From positions 2,668,001-2,732,000 of the forward strand of contig NZ_CP038439.1 of the NCBI RefSeq assembly GCF_004683865.2: a stretch of 64,000 nt of DNA, written 5' to 3'. This document shows positions 8,972 through 17,708 of this stretch, piece after piece; the first letter of the stretch is position 1, and the number at the start of each line of letters is the position of its first letter. Position numbers and translations under genes: made by a program. Origin of the DNA: Paracoccus liaowanqingii. GTDB lineage: Bacteria; Pseudomonadota; Alphaproteobacteria; Rhodobacterales; Rhodobacteraceae. The notes under the pieces are model-generated. The model had not been told where the DNA came from. It did not search any database and saw only the letters and a program-made list of their open reading frames with translations.

Positions 8972-9988
8972 ATGTGTCCTGAGACCCCCGCGCGCCTTGG
9001 CGCGACGCCCGCGCGTGGGTCGTCTTTGGCCGTGATCATCGTGAACTACGGCACGGCCGAGCTGACGGTCGCGGGCATCCGCAGCGTCCTGGACCGCCAT
9101 CACGGCGGGCGCCGGGTCGAGGTGCATGTCGTCGACAATGCCTCGCCCGGCGACGATGCCGCCGTGCTGGCACGGCATCACGCGGCAGAGGACTGGGGCG
9201 CCCGGGTCACGCTGTGGCTGGAACCGGTGAACCACGGCTTCGGGCGCGGCAACAATCTGGTCATCGACGCGCTGCTGGCCCGGCCGGACGCGCCGGATCA
9301 TGTCTTCCTGCTCAATCCCGACGCGGCGCTGGAAAACGAGGCCTTGGCAATCCTGGCCGACCGGCTGGACGCCACGCCCTGTGCGGCGGTGGCCGGAGCG
9401 GGCATCTCGCTGCCCTCGGGCCAGCCGGTCACGGCGGCCTTCCGATTTCCCTCGGCCCGCGGCGCCTTCGCGCAGGCCACGAATTTCGGCCCGATCACGC
9501 GCCTCTTCGACACCCGGATGGTGCCCCTGCCCCCCGACCATCCTGATGGGCCGGTCGATTGGGTGGCGGGAGCCGCCGTGATGTTCCGCCTGTCTGTGCT
9601 GCGCCGGACCGGCGGCTTCGATCCTGACTTTTTTCTCTATTTCGAAGAGGTCGAGCTGATGCACCGCATCCGCGCGGCCGGCCATCAGGTCCTGTATGTC
9701 CCCGGCGCGCGGGTGCGCCATGCCGAGGGCGCGGCGACCGGGATGAAGGACGACGGCGGGCCGCGCAGGCGGCACCCCTCCTACTGGTACGATTCGTGGC
9801 GGCATTATCACGTCAAGACCGCGGGCCGGGGCGGCGCCCTGCGGGCGGCCTTGGGCTGGATGGCCGGGGCGGTGCTGAACGTCCCTTTGGCCCGCCTGCG
9901 CGGCCAGTCCCCGGCGGCGCCCCGGGGGTTCTTTCGCGATTTCCCGCGCCACGCGGTCAGGGCGGTTCGGGCAAGGCCACCGGGATGA
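8972..9988 (+). CDS. Glycosyltransferase family 2 (rhamnosyltransferase-like)
   Basis: 338 aa. The GT2 fold is shown by LAVIIVNYGTAELT at the start of the Rossmann-like domain, VHVVDNASPGDD, FLLNPDAALEN (DxD-type metal/nucleotide motif, ending at about residue 116), and the acceptor-side block DPDFFLYFEEVELMHRIRAAGHQVLYVP with HAEG. This set is typical of WbbL-like rhamnosyl or related transferases that build polysaccharide repeat units. There is no N-terminal membrane segment. The stop overlaps the next start by ATGA (9985-9988), so it is coupled to the acyltransferase. Confidence 0.9.
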   Translation: MCPETPARLGATPARGSSLAVIIVNYGTAELTVAGIRSVLDRHHGGRRVEVHVVDNASPGDDAAVLARHHAAEDWGARVTLWLEPVNHGFGRGNNLVIDALLARPDAPDHVFLLNPDAALENEALAILADRLDATPCAAVAGAGISLPSGQPVTAAFRFPSARGAFAQATNFGPITRLFDTRMVPLPPDHPDGPVDWVAGAAVMFRLSVLRRTGGFDPDFFLYFEEVELMHRIRAAGHQVLYVPGARVRHAEGAATGMKDDGGPRRRHPSYWYDSWRHYHVKTAGRGGALRAALGWMAGAVLNVPLARLRGQSPAAPRGFFRDFPRHAVRAVRARPPG

Positions 9989-10587
9989 CCCATCAAAGCT
10001 GGAAGATCAGGGCCGCCACGGACATCCGCTTTGTCCCTGGGCGGGGAAGCCCCGATTCGAATCCCCCGGGCATCGGCCTGCGTGCCCTGATCGCCGAGGA
10101 TTACCGCAGCCATGACAGCGACTGGTTCTCGGAAGGGTTCTGGGCGCTGTTCTGGCACCGCTTCGGCAACTGGCGCATGGGCTTTCGCAAGCCGCTGCGG
10201 GCGCCGATGACGCTGCTCTACCGGATCATGTTCCGATGGGTCTCGCGCTCGACCGGGATCTACCTGCCCTATACCGTCCGGGTCGGACGCCGCGTGCGGC
10301 TGGAACATTTCGGCGGCATGATCCTGGTCGCGCAATGGATCGGCGACGACGTGACCATCCGCCAGAACACCACCTTCGGCATCGCCCGGCGCGACGGCCT
10401 GGACGACCGCCCCGTGATCGGAGACCGGGTCGAGATCGGCGCGGGCGCCGTGATCCTGGGGGCGGTCTGCATCGGCGACGACGCGATCATCGGCGCGAAC
10501 TCGGTCGTGCGCCGCGATGTCGCGGCCGGCACCATCGTGGGCGGCGTCCCCGCGCAAGTCATCGGTCGTACCACCGAACCGAAGTAG
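9985..10587 (+). CDS. Left-handed beta-helix (hexapeptide) acyltransferase, serine O-acetyltransferase-like
   Basis: 200 aa from the ATG at 9985 overlapping the GT2 stop. The N-terminal half is helical and resembles CysE-like proteins. The C-terminal half has hexapeptide repeats (VIGDRVEIGAGAVILGAVCIGDDAIIGAN) ending in SVVRRDVAAGTIVGGVPAQVIG, the usual acetyl-CoA acyltransferase ending. Coupling to a GT2 gene argues for acetylation of a sugar or of the growing glycan rather than cysteine synthesis, but CysE-like activity cannot be excluded. Confidence 0.85.
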   Translation: MTHQSWKIRAATDIRFVPGRGSPDSNPPGIGLRALIAEDYRSHDSDWFSEGFWALFWHRFGNWRMGFRKPLRAPMTLLYRIMFRWVSRSTGIYLPYTVRVGRRVRLEHFGGMILVAQWIGDDVTIRQNTTFGIARRDGLDDRPVIGDRVEIGAGAVILGAVCIGDDAIIGANSVVRRDVAAGTIVGGVPAQVIGRTTEPK

Positions 10588-10697
10588 GGCGCTGTCCTAA
10601 ACCGGAGCTGCGACCCGGGCCATCGTCATGCGCAGGGTCTTGCACGACCGACCCGTGCGAGTCCGCAGCAACTTGAAGGATCTTAAGAAAGGAGAAA

Positions 10698-10774
10698 TGG
10701 TGCACCCGGAGCGATTCGAACGCCCGGCCCCCAGATTCGTAGTCTGGTGCTCTATCCAGCTGAGCTACGGGTGC
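10698..10774 (-). tRNA. tRNA-Arg (anticodon ACG)
   Basis: 77 nt including an encoded CCA (complement of 10698-10700) and discriminator A (10701). The acceptor arms are GCACCCG/CGGGTGC, the D arm begins GCTC and closes GAGC, the anticodon stem is CCAGA/TCTGG with loop CTACGAA, and the T loop is TTCGAAT. The anticodon is read from 10740-10738. A34 would be deaminated to inosine by TadA to read CGN codons. The gene lies at the right edge of the glycan patch. Confidence 0.96.
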
Positions 10775-10787
10775 AACCTAAGGCGAG

Positions 10788-10816
10788 GAATTAGCCGGAG
10801 GGTCGGGGGGATGCAA
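10788..10816 (-). promoter_or_regulatory. Putative promoter of tRNA-Arg
   Basis: On the minus strand, TTGCAT (10816-10811), a 17-nt spacer and TAATTC (10793-10788) precede the tRNA 5' end by 13 nt. The -35 is good; the -10 is weak, as is common in this group. Confidence 0.4.
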
Positions 10817-10827
10817 GGGCCAAAGGG

Positions 10828-10848
10828 CAAAAAGATGAAGTCTTTTTG
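10828..10848 (-). terminator. AT-rich hairpin downstream of the sensor kinase
   Basis: CAAAAAGA (10828-10835) pairs with TCTTTTTG (10841-10848) around a 5-nt loop, about 55 nt beyond the kinase stop codon. The stem is A/T-rich, so it is a weak terminator candidate that could work from either side. Confidence 0.35.
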
Positions 10849-10901
10849 ACATGGGCCGCGTCCGCGCGAATGCCCGCCGAAAACCCCCCGCCCGGCCCCG
10901 G

Positions 10902-12311
10902 TCAGCGGTGCGCGTCCGCCCCCATGGCAAGGCCGCGGGGGATGTGGATGCAGAACTGGCTGCCCTCGTCATCGCTGCGCAGCAGGTCCAGGCGGCCGCC
11001 ATGGCCGCGCACCAGATCGTCGGCGATGGTCAGGCCCAAGCCCGTGCCACCACGCCGGGTGCTGCCGGTGAAGGGCTTGAACAGGTATTCGCGCGCCCGG
11101 TCTGGCAGGCCCGGGCCGCTGTCGCAGACCTTGATCCACCAGTCGTCCTCGGTCTCGCCGGCGCCGATCTCGATCGTGCCGGGCTGGCCCGTGGCCTCGA
11201 TGGCCTGGCGGGCATTGCGCGACAGGTTGGCCAACACGCGGTACAGCTGGTCGCGGTCGGCCCGGATGGTCAGGCTGGGCGGGATGTCGGTCAGGAACTC
11301 GACCTGGCCCGCCGCCTCGCCGGCCAGCGTCTCGGCCTCGATCACCTCGGTGGCCAGCGTGGCCAGCGGAAAGCGCGACAGGGTGGGCGCGGGCTCCTCG
11401 GCCTTGCCGAAGGCCAGCGTCGTCTCGCAGAGGTTCACGGCCCGGGTGATCGACTTGACCAGCTTGGGTGCGGCACGGCGGACAGCGGGATCGGCGCTGT
11501 CCTCCAGCCGGTCGGCGAAGATCTGGGCGGTGGTCAGGATGTTGCGCAGGTCGTGGCTGATCTTGGCCACGGCCTGACCCAGCTGCGCCATCCGCTCCTT
11601 CTGCTTGAGGGACGAGGTCACGGTCTGCTGCATGGACTGCAGCGCCGATTCCGCCTCGCGCAGCTCGGCCAGGCGGGCATCGGGGATGATGATGTGGCGC
11701 ACGTCCTCGGGCGCGCTGGCATAGGCCGACATGTGGCTGATCACGCGGCGGATCGGCACCAGGATCAGCCGCTGCGCCGCCAGGAACAGCAGCACGGCGG
11801 TCAGGATGGAGAACGCCGCCGACACGGCCAGAAGCCGCAGGCCATAGTCGATCATGGCCAGACGCAGGGGCGCGGTCTCGATGGTGATCTCGATCAGCTG
11901 CCCGGCCTGATTCACCGGTGCGCCGATCACCCGGATCACCCGGTTCTGCCGGTCGGCCAAGGCCGCCAGCGAATCGTCGATGGTCTGCAGCACGCCCTCG
12001 GTCCGCAGATCGTAGGTGGCGATGATGGGCCCGGGGATGGGCGAGGACAGGACCAACTGGCGGACATCGTCGCGGCGCAGCACCACGTTCAGGACCCCGG
12101 CGGTCGCCAGCAGCTCGGATTCCAGATCCAGCGCGATCGATTCGTCAGTCGCCAGCACGGCCAGGCTGGCGATCTGAGCCCGCTCCATGCGGCTTTCCAG
12201 ATAATCCAGCCGGAATCCGGCCAGCGAGGGCAGCAGGATGAACAGCTCCGCCAGAACGACGAACATGGTCGTCAGTACAGCGAATCGGCCAGAGATCGTG
12301 TTCGGTCGCAT
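10902..12311 (-). CDS. Membrane sensor histidine kinase
   Basis: 469 aa from the ATG at 12311, giving MRPNTISGRFAVLTTMFVV. Longer starts (for example 12374) lack a ribosome site and would run into the rpmH promoter region. Membrane segments lie at about 9-31 and 157-179 with a periplasmic loop between them, followed by a HAMP-like linker and the H box AKISHDLRNILT with the phospho-acceptor at about H253. The ATPase domain shows NLSRNARQAIEA (N box), CDSGPGLP (G1) and GGTGLGLTIADDLVRGHGG (G2). No response regulator gene is adjacent, so the partner and signal are unknown. It is divergent from rpmH. Confidence 0.92.
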   Translation of the reverse strand: MRPNTISGRFAVLTTMFVVLAELFILLPSLAGFRLDYLESRMERAQIASLAVLATDESIALDLESELLATAGVLNVVLRRDDVRQLVLSSPIPGPIIATYDLRTEGVLQTIDDSLAALADRQNRVIRVIGAPVNQAGQLIEITIETAPLRLAMIDYGLRLLAVSAAFSILTAVLLFLAAQRLILVPIRRVISHMSAYASAPEDVRHIIIPDARLAELREAESALQSMQQTVTSSLKQKERMAQLGQAVAKISHDLRNILTTAQIFADRLEDSADPAVRRAAPKLVKSITRAVNLCETTLAFGKAEEPAPTLSRFPLATLATEVIEAETLAGEAAGQVEFLTDIPPSLTIRADRDQLYRVLANLSRNARQAIEATGQPGTIEIGAGETEDDWWIKVCDSGPGLPDRAREYLFKPFTGSTRRGGTGLGLTIADDLVRGHGGRLDLLRSDDEGSQFCIHIPRGLAMGADAHR

Positions 12312-12438
12312 CTTGTCCGGGGTTATGTCGGGGCGGGCGGCGCTTGTCAGCCGCGCGATTGCGGGTTGTCGCATCAAACGAATGTGATCGATGCAGGGTT
12401 CCCTGAGGGCCCAAGACAGGGTTTTCGGGTTTCGGCAG

Positions 12439-12467
12439 TTGACGTGGGCCGTCATTACCCCTAATCA
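12439..12467 (+). promoter_or_regulatory. Putative rpmH-rnpA promoter
   Basis: TTGACG (12439-12444), a 17-nt spacer and TAATCA (12462-12467) lie 97 nt before the rpmH start. The -35 matches five of six bases; the -10 is poor. Confidence 0.4.
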
Positions 12468-12563
12468 GCGGGCTTCGAAACAACCGGCGCCGTGGCGCAG
12501 GGCAGTTGCCTGCAATCTGCTCTGTCCTGATGCCCCCCGCAAGAACCGACCCGGAGACTGACC

Positions 12564-12698
12564 ATGAAGCGCACCTTCCAACCGTCGAACCTCGTTCGTG
12601 CGCGCCGCCACGGCTTTCGCGCGCGCATGGCCACCAAGGGCGGCCGCCGCGTCCTGAACGCCCGCCGCGCCAAGGGCCGCAAGCGTCTGTCGGCCTGA
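12564..12698 (+). CDS. rpmH: 50S ribosomal protein L34
   Basis: 44 aa, a very small basic protein of the large ribosomal subunit. It starts [19 protein letters not shown] and ends GRKRLSA, the standard L34 pattern, and is close to the usual 44-46 aa. It is followed after 50 nt by rnpA, the almost universal bacterial arrangement. Confidence 0.98.
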   Translation: MKRTFQPSNLVRARRHGFRARMATKGGRRVLNARRAKGRKRLSA

Positions 12699-12748
12699 TC
12701 CCCCGCGATCCGGTCGGCGGCCAAGACCGCCTCACAAGGGCTTTCGAC

Positions 12749-13165
12749 ATGCCGCCCCTGCCCCATCCCGCTGACATTCAGCCCCAGGATGACGGCACGG
12801 CGGCATTTCGCATGTCCGATCCTGCGCGGTTCCCGATGCCGCCCGTCCTGCGCCAGCGCGCCGACTTCCTGGCCGCCGCCCGCGCGCGGCGCCAGGGGAT
12901 GCCCGGCTTCCTGCTGCAGGCCCGGCGCCGCGACGATGACGGGCCGGCACGGATCGGCTTCACCTGTTCCAAGAAGATCGGCAATGCCGTCGCCCGCAAC
13001 CGCGCCAAGCGCCGCCTGCGCGAGGTGGCCCGACTTGGCCTGCAGGGGCTTGGCCAGCCCGGATGGGATTACGTCCTCGTGGGCCGTCCCGAGGCCACCA
13101 TCGCCCGCGACTTCGCCGAACTGCGCGCGGATTTCGCCCGCGCGATGGACAAGATCCACAGATGA
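12749..13165 (+). CDS. rnpA: Ribonuclease P protein component
   Basis: 138 aa from the ATG at 12749, with AAGGG about 8 nt upstream. The frame is open further upstream through rpmH, and a later ATG (12812) is a possible shorter start. The RNR-type signature of the RNase P protein is present as IGNAVARNRAKRRLREVAR. It helps the RNase P RNA cleave pre-tRNA leaders. It is slightly longer at the N-terminus than the 119-aa E. coli protein. The stop overlaps the yidD start (ATGA). Confidence 0.94.
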   Translation: MPPLPHPADIQPQDDGTAAFRMSDPARFPMPPVLRQRADFLAAARARRQGMPGFLLQARRRDDDGPARIGFTCSKKIGNAVARNRAKRRLREVARLGLQGLGQPGWDYVLVGRPEATIARDFAELRADFARAMDKIHR

Positions 13166-13425
13166 GCCCGCTGGCGCGCCTTCTGGCCCTGCCGGTGCGC
13201 GGCTATCGTCTGGTCGCCTCGCCCTGGGTGGGGCATGGCTGCCGGTTCCAGCCCACCTGCTCGGCCTATGCGCTGGACGCGCTGGCCCGCCATGGCGCCC
13301 TGCGCGGCGGCTGGCTGGCGCTGCGGCGGATCGGGCGCTGCCACCCCTGGGGCGGGCACGGCTATGACCCGGTGCCCGGCGCCGATCCCGATCACGAAGG
13401 GGCCCGCGATGCTGGACGACGCTGA
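13162..13425 (+). CDS. yidD: Membrane protein insertion efficiency factor YidD
   Basis: 87 aa from the ATG at 13162 overlapping the rnpA stop. It has the conserved YidD core [21 protein letters not shown] and [15 protein letters not shown], with its conserved cysteines, and an N-terminal amphipathic stretch. It supports YidC-dependent insertion at the inner membrane. It overlaps the downstream ttcA by 17 nt. Confidence 0.95.
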   Translation: MSPLARLLALPVRGYRLVASPWVGHGCRFQPTCSAYALDALARHGALRGGWLALRRIGRCHPWGGHGYDPVPGADPDHEGARDAGRR

Positions 13426-14296
13426 CACAACCGAGATCCATCCGCTGTTCGCGGGCGCCCCGCAGTCGACCGAGTTCCGCAAGCTGCGCAAGCGCCTGGT
13501 CCGAGAGACCCGCGCCGCGATCGAGGATTTCGCCATGGTCCGCCCCGGCGACCGCTGGCTGGTCTGCCTGTCGGGCGGCAAGGACAGCTATACCCTGCTG
13601 GCCGTACTGCATGAACTGCAATGGCGCGGGCTGCTGCCGGTGGACCTGCTGGCCTGCAACCTGGACCAGGGCCAGCCGAACTTTCCGGCGACCGTGCTGC
13701 CCCGGTTCCTCGAGGCACGCGGCGTCCCGCACCGCATCGACTACCGCGACACCTATTCCATCGTGACGGACAAGGTGCCCGCCGGGCGCACCTATTGCGC
13801 GCTCTGTTCGCGGCTGCGGCGCGGCAACCTGTACCGCATCGCGCGGGAGGAGGGATGTTCCGCCGTGGTGCTGGGCCATCACCGCGACGACATGCTGGAA
13901 ACCTTCTTCATGAACCTGTTCCATGGCGGGCGACTGGCCACCATGCCCCCCAAGCTGCTGAACGAAGAGGGCGACCTGACCGTCCTGCGCCCGCTGGCCT
14001 ATGTGGCCGAGGCCGATTGCGACCGCTTCGCGCGGGCGATGGCCTATCCGATCATCCCCTGCGATCTGTGCGGCAGCCAGGACGGGCTGCAGCGCGTGCA
14101 GGTCAAGCGGATGCTGGACGAATGGGAGACGCGCATGCCGGGGCGGCGGCAGGTGATGTTCCGGGCGCTGATGAACGTGCGCCCCTCGCATCTGCTGGAC
14201 CGTGAACTGTTCGATTTTTCAGGACTTCTGGCGCCCGATCCGGCCCGGATGCCGGACCCCGTGCCGGTCCTGCGCGATCCCGACGCGGGCCATTAA
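13409..14296 (+). CDS. ttcA: tRNA 2-thiocytidine biosynthesis protein TtcA
   Basis: 295 aa from the ATG at 13409, preceded by GAAGGGG. This iron-sulfur PP-loop ATPase thiolates cytidine 32 of certain tRNAs. The PP-loop SGGKDS is at residues 55-60. The paired cysteines are CALC near residue 130 and CDLC near residue 218, the cluster ligands typical of TtcA. The start lies inside yidD, so translation is likely coupled. Confidence 0.94.
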   Translation: MLDDADTTEIHPLFAGAPQSTEFRKLRKRLVRETRAAIEDFAMVRPGDRWLVCLSGGKDSYTLLAVLHELQWRGLLPVDLLACNLDQGQPNFPATVLPRFLEARGVPHRIDYRDTYSIVTDKVPAGRTYCALCSRLRRGNLYRIAREEGCSAVVLGHHRDDMLETFFMNLFHGGRLATMPPKLLNEEGDLTVLRPLAYVAEADCDRFARAMAYPIIPCDLCGSQDGLQRVQVKRMLDEWETRMPGRRQVMFRALMNVRPSHLLDRELFDFSGLLAPDPARMPDPVPVLRDPDAGH

Positions 14297-14354
14297 CACA
14301 CCGAAAAGACATTTGCCCTAATCCTGATGCCGGTGATTCCGTGAAAGGTCCGGC

Positions 14355-15650
14355 ATGTCGATGAACGTAACCCGCCTGTTCTCGCCTTTTCGCAGCCTGC
14401 TGGGCCAATCGGACCATGCGCGCGACGTCTCGCGCAGCGTGCTGCTGCTGCGGCTGGAAAACACCCGGACCCTGGGCAGCTTCCTGGACCGGCTGGCCAT
14501 GCAGCACCTGCTGGACCATCTGACCCTGACCCTGGGCGCGGCGGTGCGGCCCTGCGATCCGGTGCAGTTGGCGGCGCCGGGGCATTTCTCGGTCCTGCTG
14601 CACAACAGGACGCTGCGCGACGCGGCGGCCGTCGCGCGGCGCCTGCTGCTGCAGGGACAGGGGCCGGTGTCGCTGGCGGGCCAGCAGATCACTCCGGTGA
14701 TGACGGGCGTGCTGATCCATGCCGATGCCCCCGACCTGCCCCCGGTCGCCGCCATGATGGACAATGCCCGCCAGCGGATGCAGATGGTGGCCGATGCCGA
14801 TCTGGGGCGGCTGTCTCTGTATTCCCACGACCCGCAGCTGTCCGGCCCCGGCCTGCCCGCGACGGTCAGCGACGCGATCGTGGCCGGGCAGATGGTGGCC
14901 TGGTTCCAGCCGCAGGTCTGCTGCAATTCGGGCGACATCGCCGGGTTCGAGGCGCTGGCCCGCTGGCATCACCCGGTCCACGGCCTGCTGACGCCGGGCG
15001 CGTTCCTGGCGCAGATGACCCCGGCCGATCACAACACGCTGGCCCTGTTCATGCTGGCCCAGGCCCTGTCCGCACTGCGCTGCTGGGACGAGGAGGGGTT
15101 CGAGGTGCCGACCGTGTCGATCAACATCTCGAATTGCGAGCTGTCCGACCAGGGCTTCGCCGACTGCCTCTTGTGGGAGATGGACCGCCACGACATCCCG
15201 CCAAGGCGCCTGGTGGTCGAGGTGCTGGAAAGCGTGGGGCCGATGACCTCGAACGCGCAAACGCTGGAGAACCTGCGCCGCCTGTCGCGCGCGGGCTGCC
15301 GGATCGACCTGGACGATTTCGGCACGGGATATGCCAGCCTGGACGCGATCCGCCAGTTCGGCATCAACCGCATCAAGATCGACCGCAGCTTCGTCACCGC
15401 CTGCGACCTGGACGAGGGCCAGCAGCGCATGATTCTGGCCATCCTGGCCCTGGCCGAGCGTCTTGGCCTGTCGGTGCTGGCCGAGGGGGTCGAGACGCGC
15501 GAGGAATTCGCCTTCCTCTCGCAGATGGGCTGCGACGAGCTGCAGGGCTATGCCATCGAACGCCCGATGCCGCTCAGCGACAGCTGCAACTTCCTGGCCC
15601 GCCACCGACAGGCCGCCGCCGACCTGCCCACCATCGCCTGGCGGGGCTAG
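14355..15650 (+). CDS. Cyclic-di-GMP phosphodiesterase with degenerate GGDEF-like N-terminus
   Basis: 431 aa. Residues about 25-170 look like a GGDEF-type fold without a GGDEF active site. Residues about 175-420 form an EAL domain with the main catalytic motifs: FEALARW, INISNCELSD, VVEVLES, DLDDFGTGYASL, IKIDRSFV, LAEGVE and LQGYAIERPM. These motifs suggest active hydrolysis of c-di-GMP. No membrane segments or sensory domain are evident, so it is probably cytoplasmic. It lies between ttcA and yidC with spacers of 58 and 174 nt, so it is probably its own unit. Confidence 0.9.
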   Translation: MSMNVTRLFSPFRSLLGQSDHARDVSRSVLLLRLENTRTLGSFLDRLAMQHLLDHLTLTLGAAVRPCDPVQLAAPGHFSVLLHNRTLRDAAAVARRLLLQGQGPVSLAGQQITPVMTGVLIHADAPDLPPVAAMMDNARQRMQMVADADLGRLSLYSHDPQLSGPGLPATVSDAIVAGQMVAWFQPQVCCNSGDIAGFEALARWHHPVHGLLTPGAFLAQMTPADHNTLALFMLAQALSALRCWDEEGFEVPTVSINISNCELSDQGFADCLLWEMDRHDIPPRRLVVEVLESVGPMTSNAQTLENLRRLSRAGCRIDLDDFGTGYASLDAIRQFGINRIKIDRSFVTACDLDEGQQRMILAILALAERLGLSVLAEGVETREEFAFLSQMGCDELQGYAIERPMPLSDSCNFLARHRQAAADLPTIAWRG

Positions 15651-15824
15651 CGGCGCCGCCACCGCCCCGCTGCCGCCACGTCACCCCGGCCTTCCCGACC
15701 GGGGACGACCCCCCGTCCTTGCGCGAATTCCCTTGCAATCCTGCCCCGGATGGCAAATGCGCTTGACCTTTAGGGGTGTGTTCTGTTGAACCGGCCCGAC
15801 TGACGCGATGACAGTGGTGACCGA

Positions 15825-17708
15825 ATGGAAGACAACAACCGCAATCTGATCCTGGCGACGGTCCTGTCGTTTCTGGTGATCCTGGTCTGGTATACGGTCT
15901 TCGCCCCCGAGCCGGTCTCCGACCAGCCCTCGGGCGTTCCCTTGGCGGAACAGAGCATCGGCGACCAGCCGCTGGTCCCGGCCGTGCCCGGCGTGGCCGA
16001 TGGCGCGGCCCCCGCCGATCTGGCCGCAGCGCCCGAGACGGCGGAACCGGCAGGGCGCGTGGCGATCCAGTCGCCGGCGCTGGCGGGCTCGATCTCGCTG
16101 GCCGGCGGACGCATCGACGACCTGCTGCTGACCCGCTATGACGAAACCCGGGACGAAGGCGCGCCCGACGTGCGCCTGCTGTCGCCCTCGTCCGCCACGG
16201 CGGATGACCGCGTCAACATCAACGTCACCCAACCCTATTACGCCGTCTATGGCTGGACCCCCGGGCCGGGCGTCGATGCCGCCTTGGTGCCCAACCCCGC
16301 CACGGTCTGGACCTTGGAATCGGGCGAGATCCTGGCACCCGGCCAGCCGGTCACGCTGGCTTGGGACAACGGGGCGGGGCAGATCTTCCGCCGCAGCTTC
16401 TCGCTGGACGAGAACTATCTGTTCAGCGTCTCGCAAAGCCTGGAGAACAACGGCGATGCCGCCTTCGCCGCCGCGCCCTACGGCCTCATCGCCCGGCACG
16501 GACGCCCGCAGACCGAGAATTTCTTCATCCTGCATGAAGGCGTGGTGGGGATGCATGACGGCACCCTGATCGAGACGAAATACGACGCGATGACCGAACT
16601 GGACCCCATCGCGCGCGAGGGCCGGGCCGACGTCTACGAGATCGCCGGGAACGGCTGGATCGGGTTCACTGACAAGTACTGGATGACCTCGCTGGCGCCC
16701 GCGCCGGGGCAGGCCTTCACCGCCGTTGTGAAATATGTCGAGGGGGCCGACATCTACCAGACCGAAGCCCGGTTCCCGATGCAGACCGTCCAGCCCGGCA
16801 CCTCGCTGTCCGCCGACAGCTATCTGTTCGCGGGCGCCAAGGTGTGGGAGGTCCTGCGCGACTACGAGGAGACCCCGGGCATTGAGGGTTTCGTGGACTC
16901 GATCGACTGGGGCTGGTTCTACTTCCTGACCAAGCCGATCTTCCAGCTGCTGCATTTCCTCAACAGCTATATCGGCAACATGGGCTGGGCGATCATCGCG
17001 CTGACCTTCGTGCTCAAGACGCTGGTCTTCCCGCTGGCCCGCAAATCCTACATCTCGATGGCGAAGATGAAGGAACTGCAGCCCCAGATGGAGGAGATCA
17101 AGTCCCGCACCGGCGACGACCGCATGAAGTTCCAGAAAGAAGTGATGGAGCTGTACAAGCGGGAAAAGGTGAACCCCGCCGCGGGCTGCCTGCCGATCCT
17201 GCTGCAGATCCCGATCTTCTTCTCGCTCTACAAGGTGATCTTCGTCACGATCGAACTGCGCCACGCCCCATGGCTGGGCTGGATCCAGGATCTGTCTGCG
17301 CCCGACCCCTCCAGCCTGCTGAACCTCTACGGGCTGCTGCCCTATGGCGTGCCGGCGCAGGGGACCCTGCTGCATTCGCTGACCCTGCCCGCGCTGGCCA
17401 TCGCGCTCGGCATCAGCATGTGGCTGCAGCAGCGGCTGAACCCGGCGCCCACCGATCCGGCACAGAAGATGATCTTTGCCTGGATGCCGTGGATCTTCAT
17501 GTTCATGCTGGGCGGCTTCGCCTCGGGTCTGGTGCTGTACTGGATCACCAACAACGTGATCACGATCCTGCAGCAGTACACGATCATGACCATGCACGGC
17601 GCGCGGCCCGACCTTCTGGGCAACGTCAAGTCCTCGATCCCCGCGCGCAAGCGGATCTCGCCTGCCAAGCCCAGCGACAAGCCCGGCAAGGGAGGCGCCG
17701 GCAAGTGA
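15825..17708 (+). CDS. yidC: Membrane protein insertase YidC
   Basis: 627 aa. The N-terminal membrane anchor (NLILATVLSFLVILVWYTVF) is followed by a large periplasmic beta domain (about 60-365). The conserved Oxa1 core with its membrane segments (about 385-590) includes MKELQPQMEEIKSR, NPAAGCLPILLQIPIFFSLYK, and a basic C-terminal tail. It inserts and folds inner-membrane proteins alone or with SecYEG. The rnpA-yidD-yidC gene set around it is the usual context. The stop overlaps the next start as GTGA. Confidence 0.97.
   Translation: MEDNNRNLILATVLSFLVILVWYTVFAPEPVSDQPSGVPLAEQSIGDQPLVPAVPGVADGAAPADLAAAPETAEPAGRVAIQSPALAGSISLAGGRIDDLLLTRYDETRDEGAPDVRLLSPSSATADDRVNINVTQPYYAVYGWTPGPGVDAALVPNPATVWTLESGEILAPGQPVTLAWDNGAGQIFRRSFSLDENYLFSVSQSLENNGDAAFAAAPYGLIARHGRPQTENFFILHEGVVGMHDGTLIETKYDAMTELDPIAREGRADVYEIAGNGWIGFTDKYWMTSLAPAPGQAFTAVVKYVEGADIYQTEARFPMQTVQPGTSLSADSYLFAGAKVWEVLRDYEETPGIEGFVDSIDWGWFYFLTKPIFQLLHFLNSYIGNMGWAIIALTFVLKTLVFPLARKSYISMAKMKELQPQMEEIKSRTGDDRMKFQKEVMELYKREKVNPAAGCLPILLQIPIFFSLYKVIFVTIELRHAPWLGWIQDLSAPDPSSLLNLYGLLPYGVPAQGTLLHSLTLPALAIALGISMWLQQRLNPAPTDPAQKMIFAWMPWIFMFMLGGFASGLVLYWITNNVITILQQYTIMTMHGARPDLLGNVKSSIPARKRISPAKPSDKPGKGGAGK

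Noticed and set aside
10698..10774. tRNA-Arg as an integration site of a mobile island
   Set aside because: No integrase, no duplicated tRNA 3' end and no other mobility gene was found on either side.
10628..10849. 73-codon plus-strand ORF over the tRNA region
   Set aside because: It overlaps the tRNA-Arg gene on the opposite strand and its translation contains the tRNA sequence.
12145..12777. Minus-strand ORFs across rpmH
   Set aside because: They are antisense to rpmH, a clear 44-aa L34, and have no conserved features.
15763..15791. TTGACC at 15763 as a yidC promoter
   Set aside because: No acceptable -10 element occurs at 16-18 nt. It is kept as too weak to annotate.
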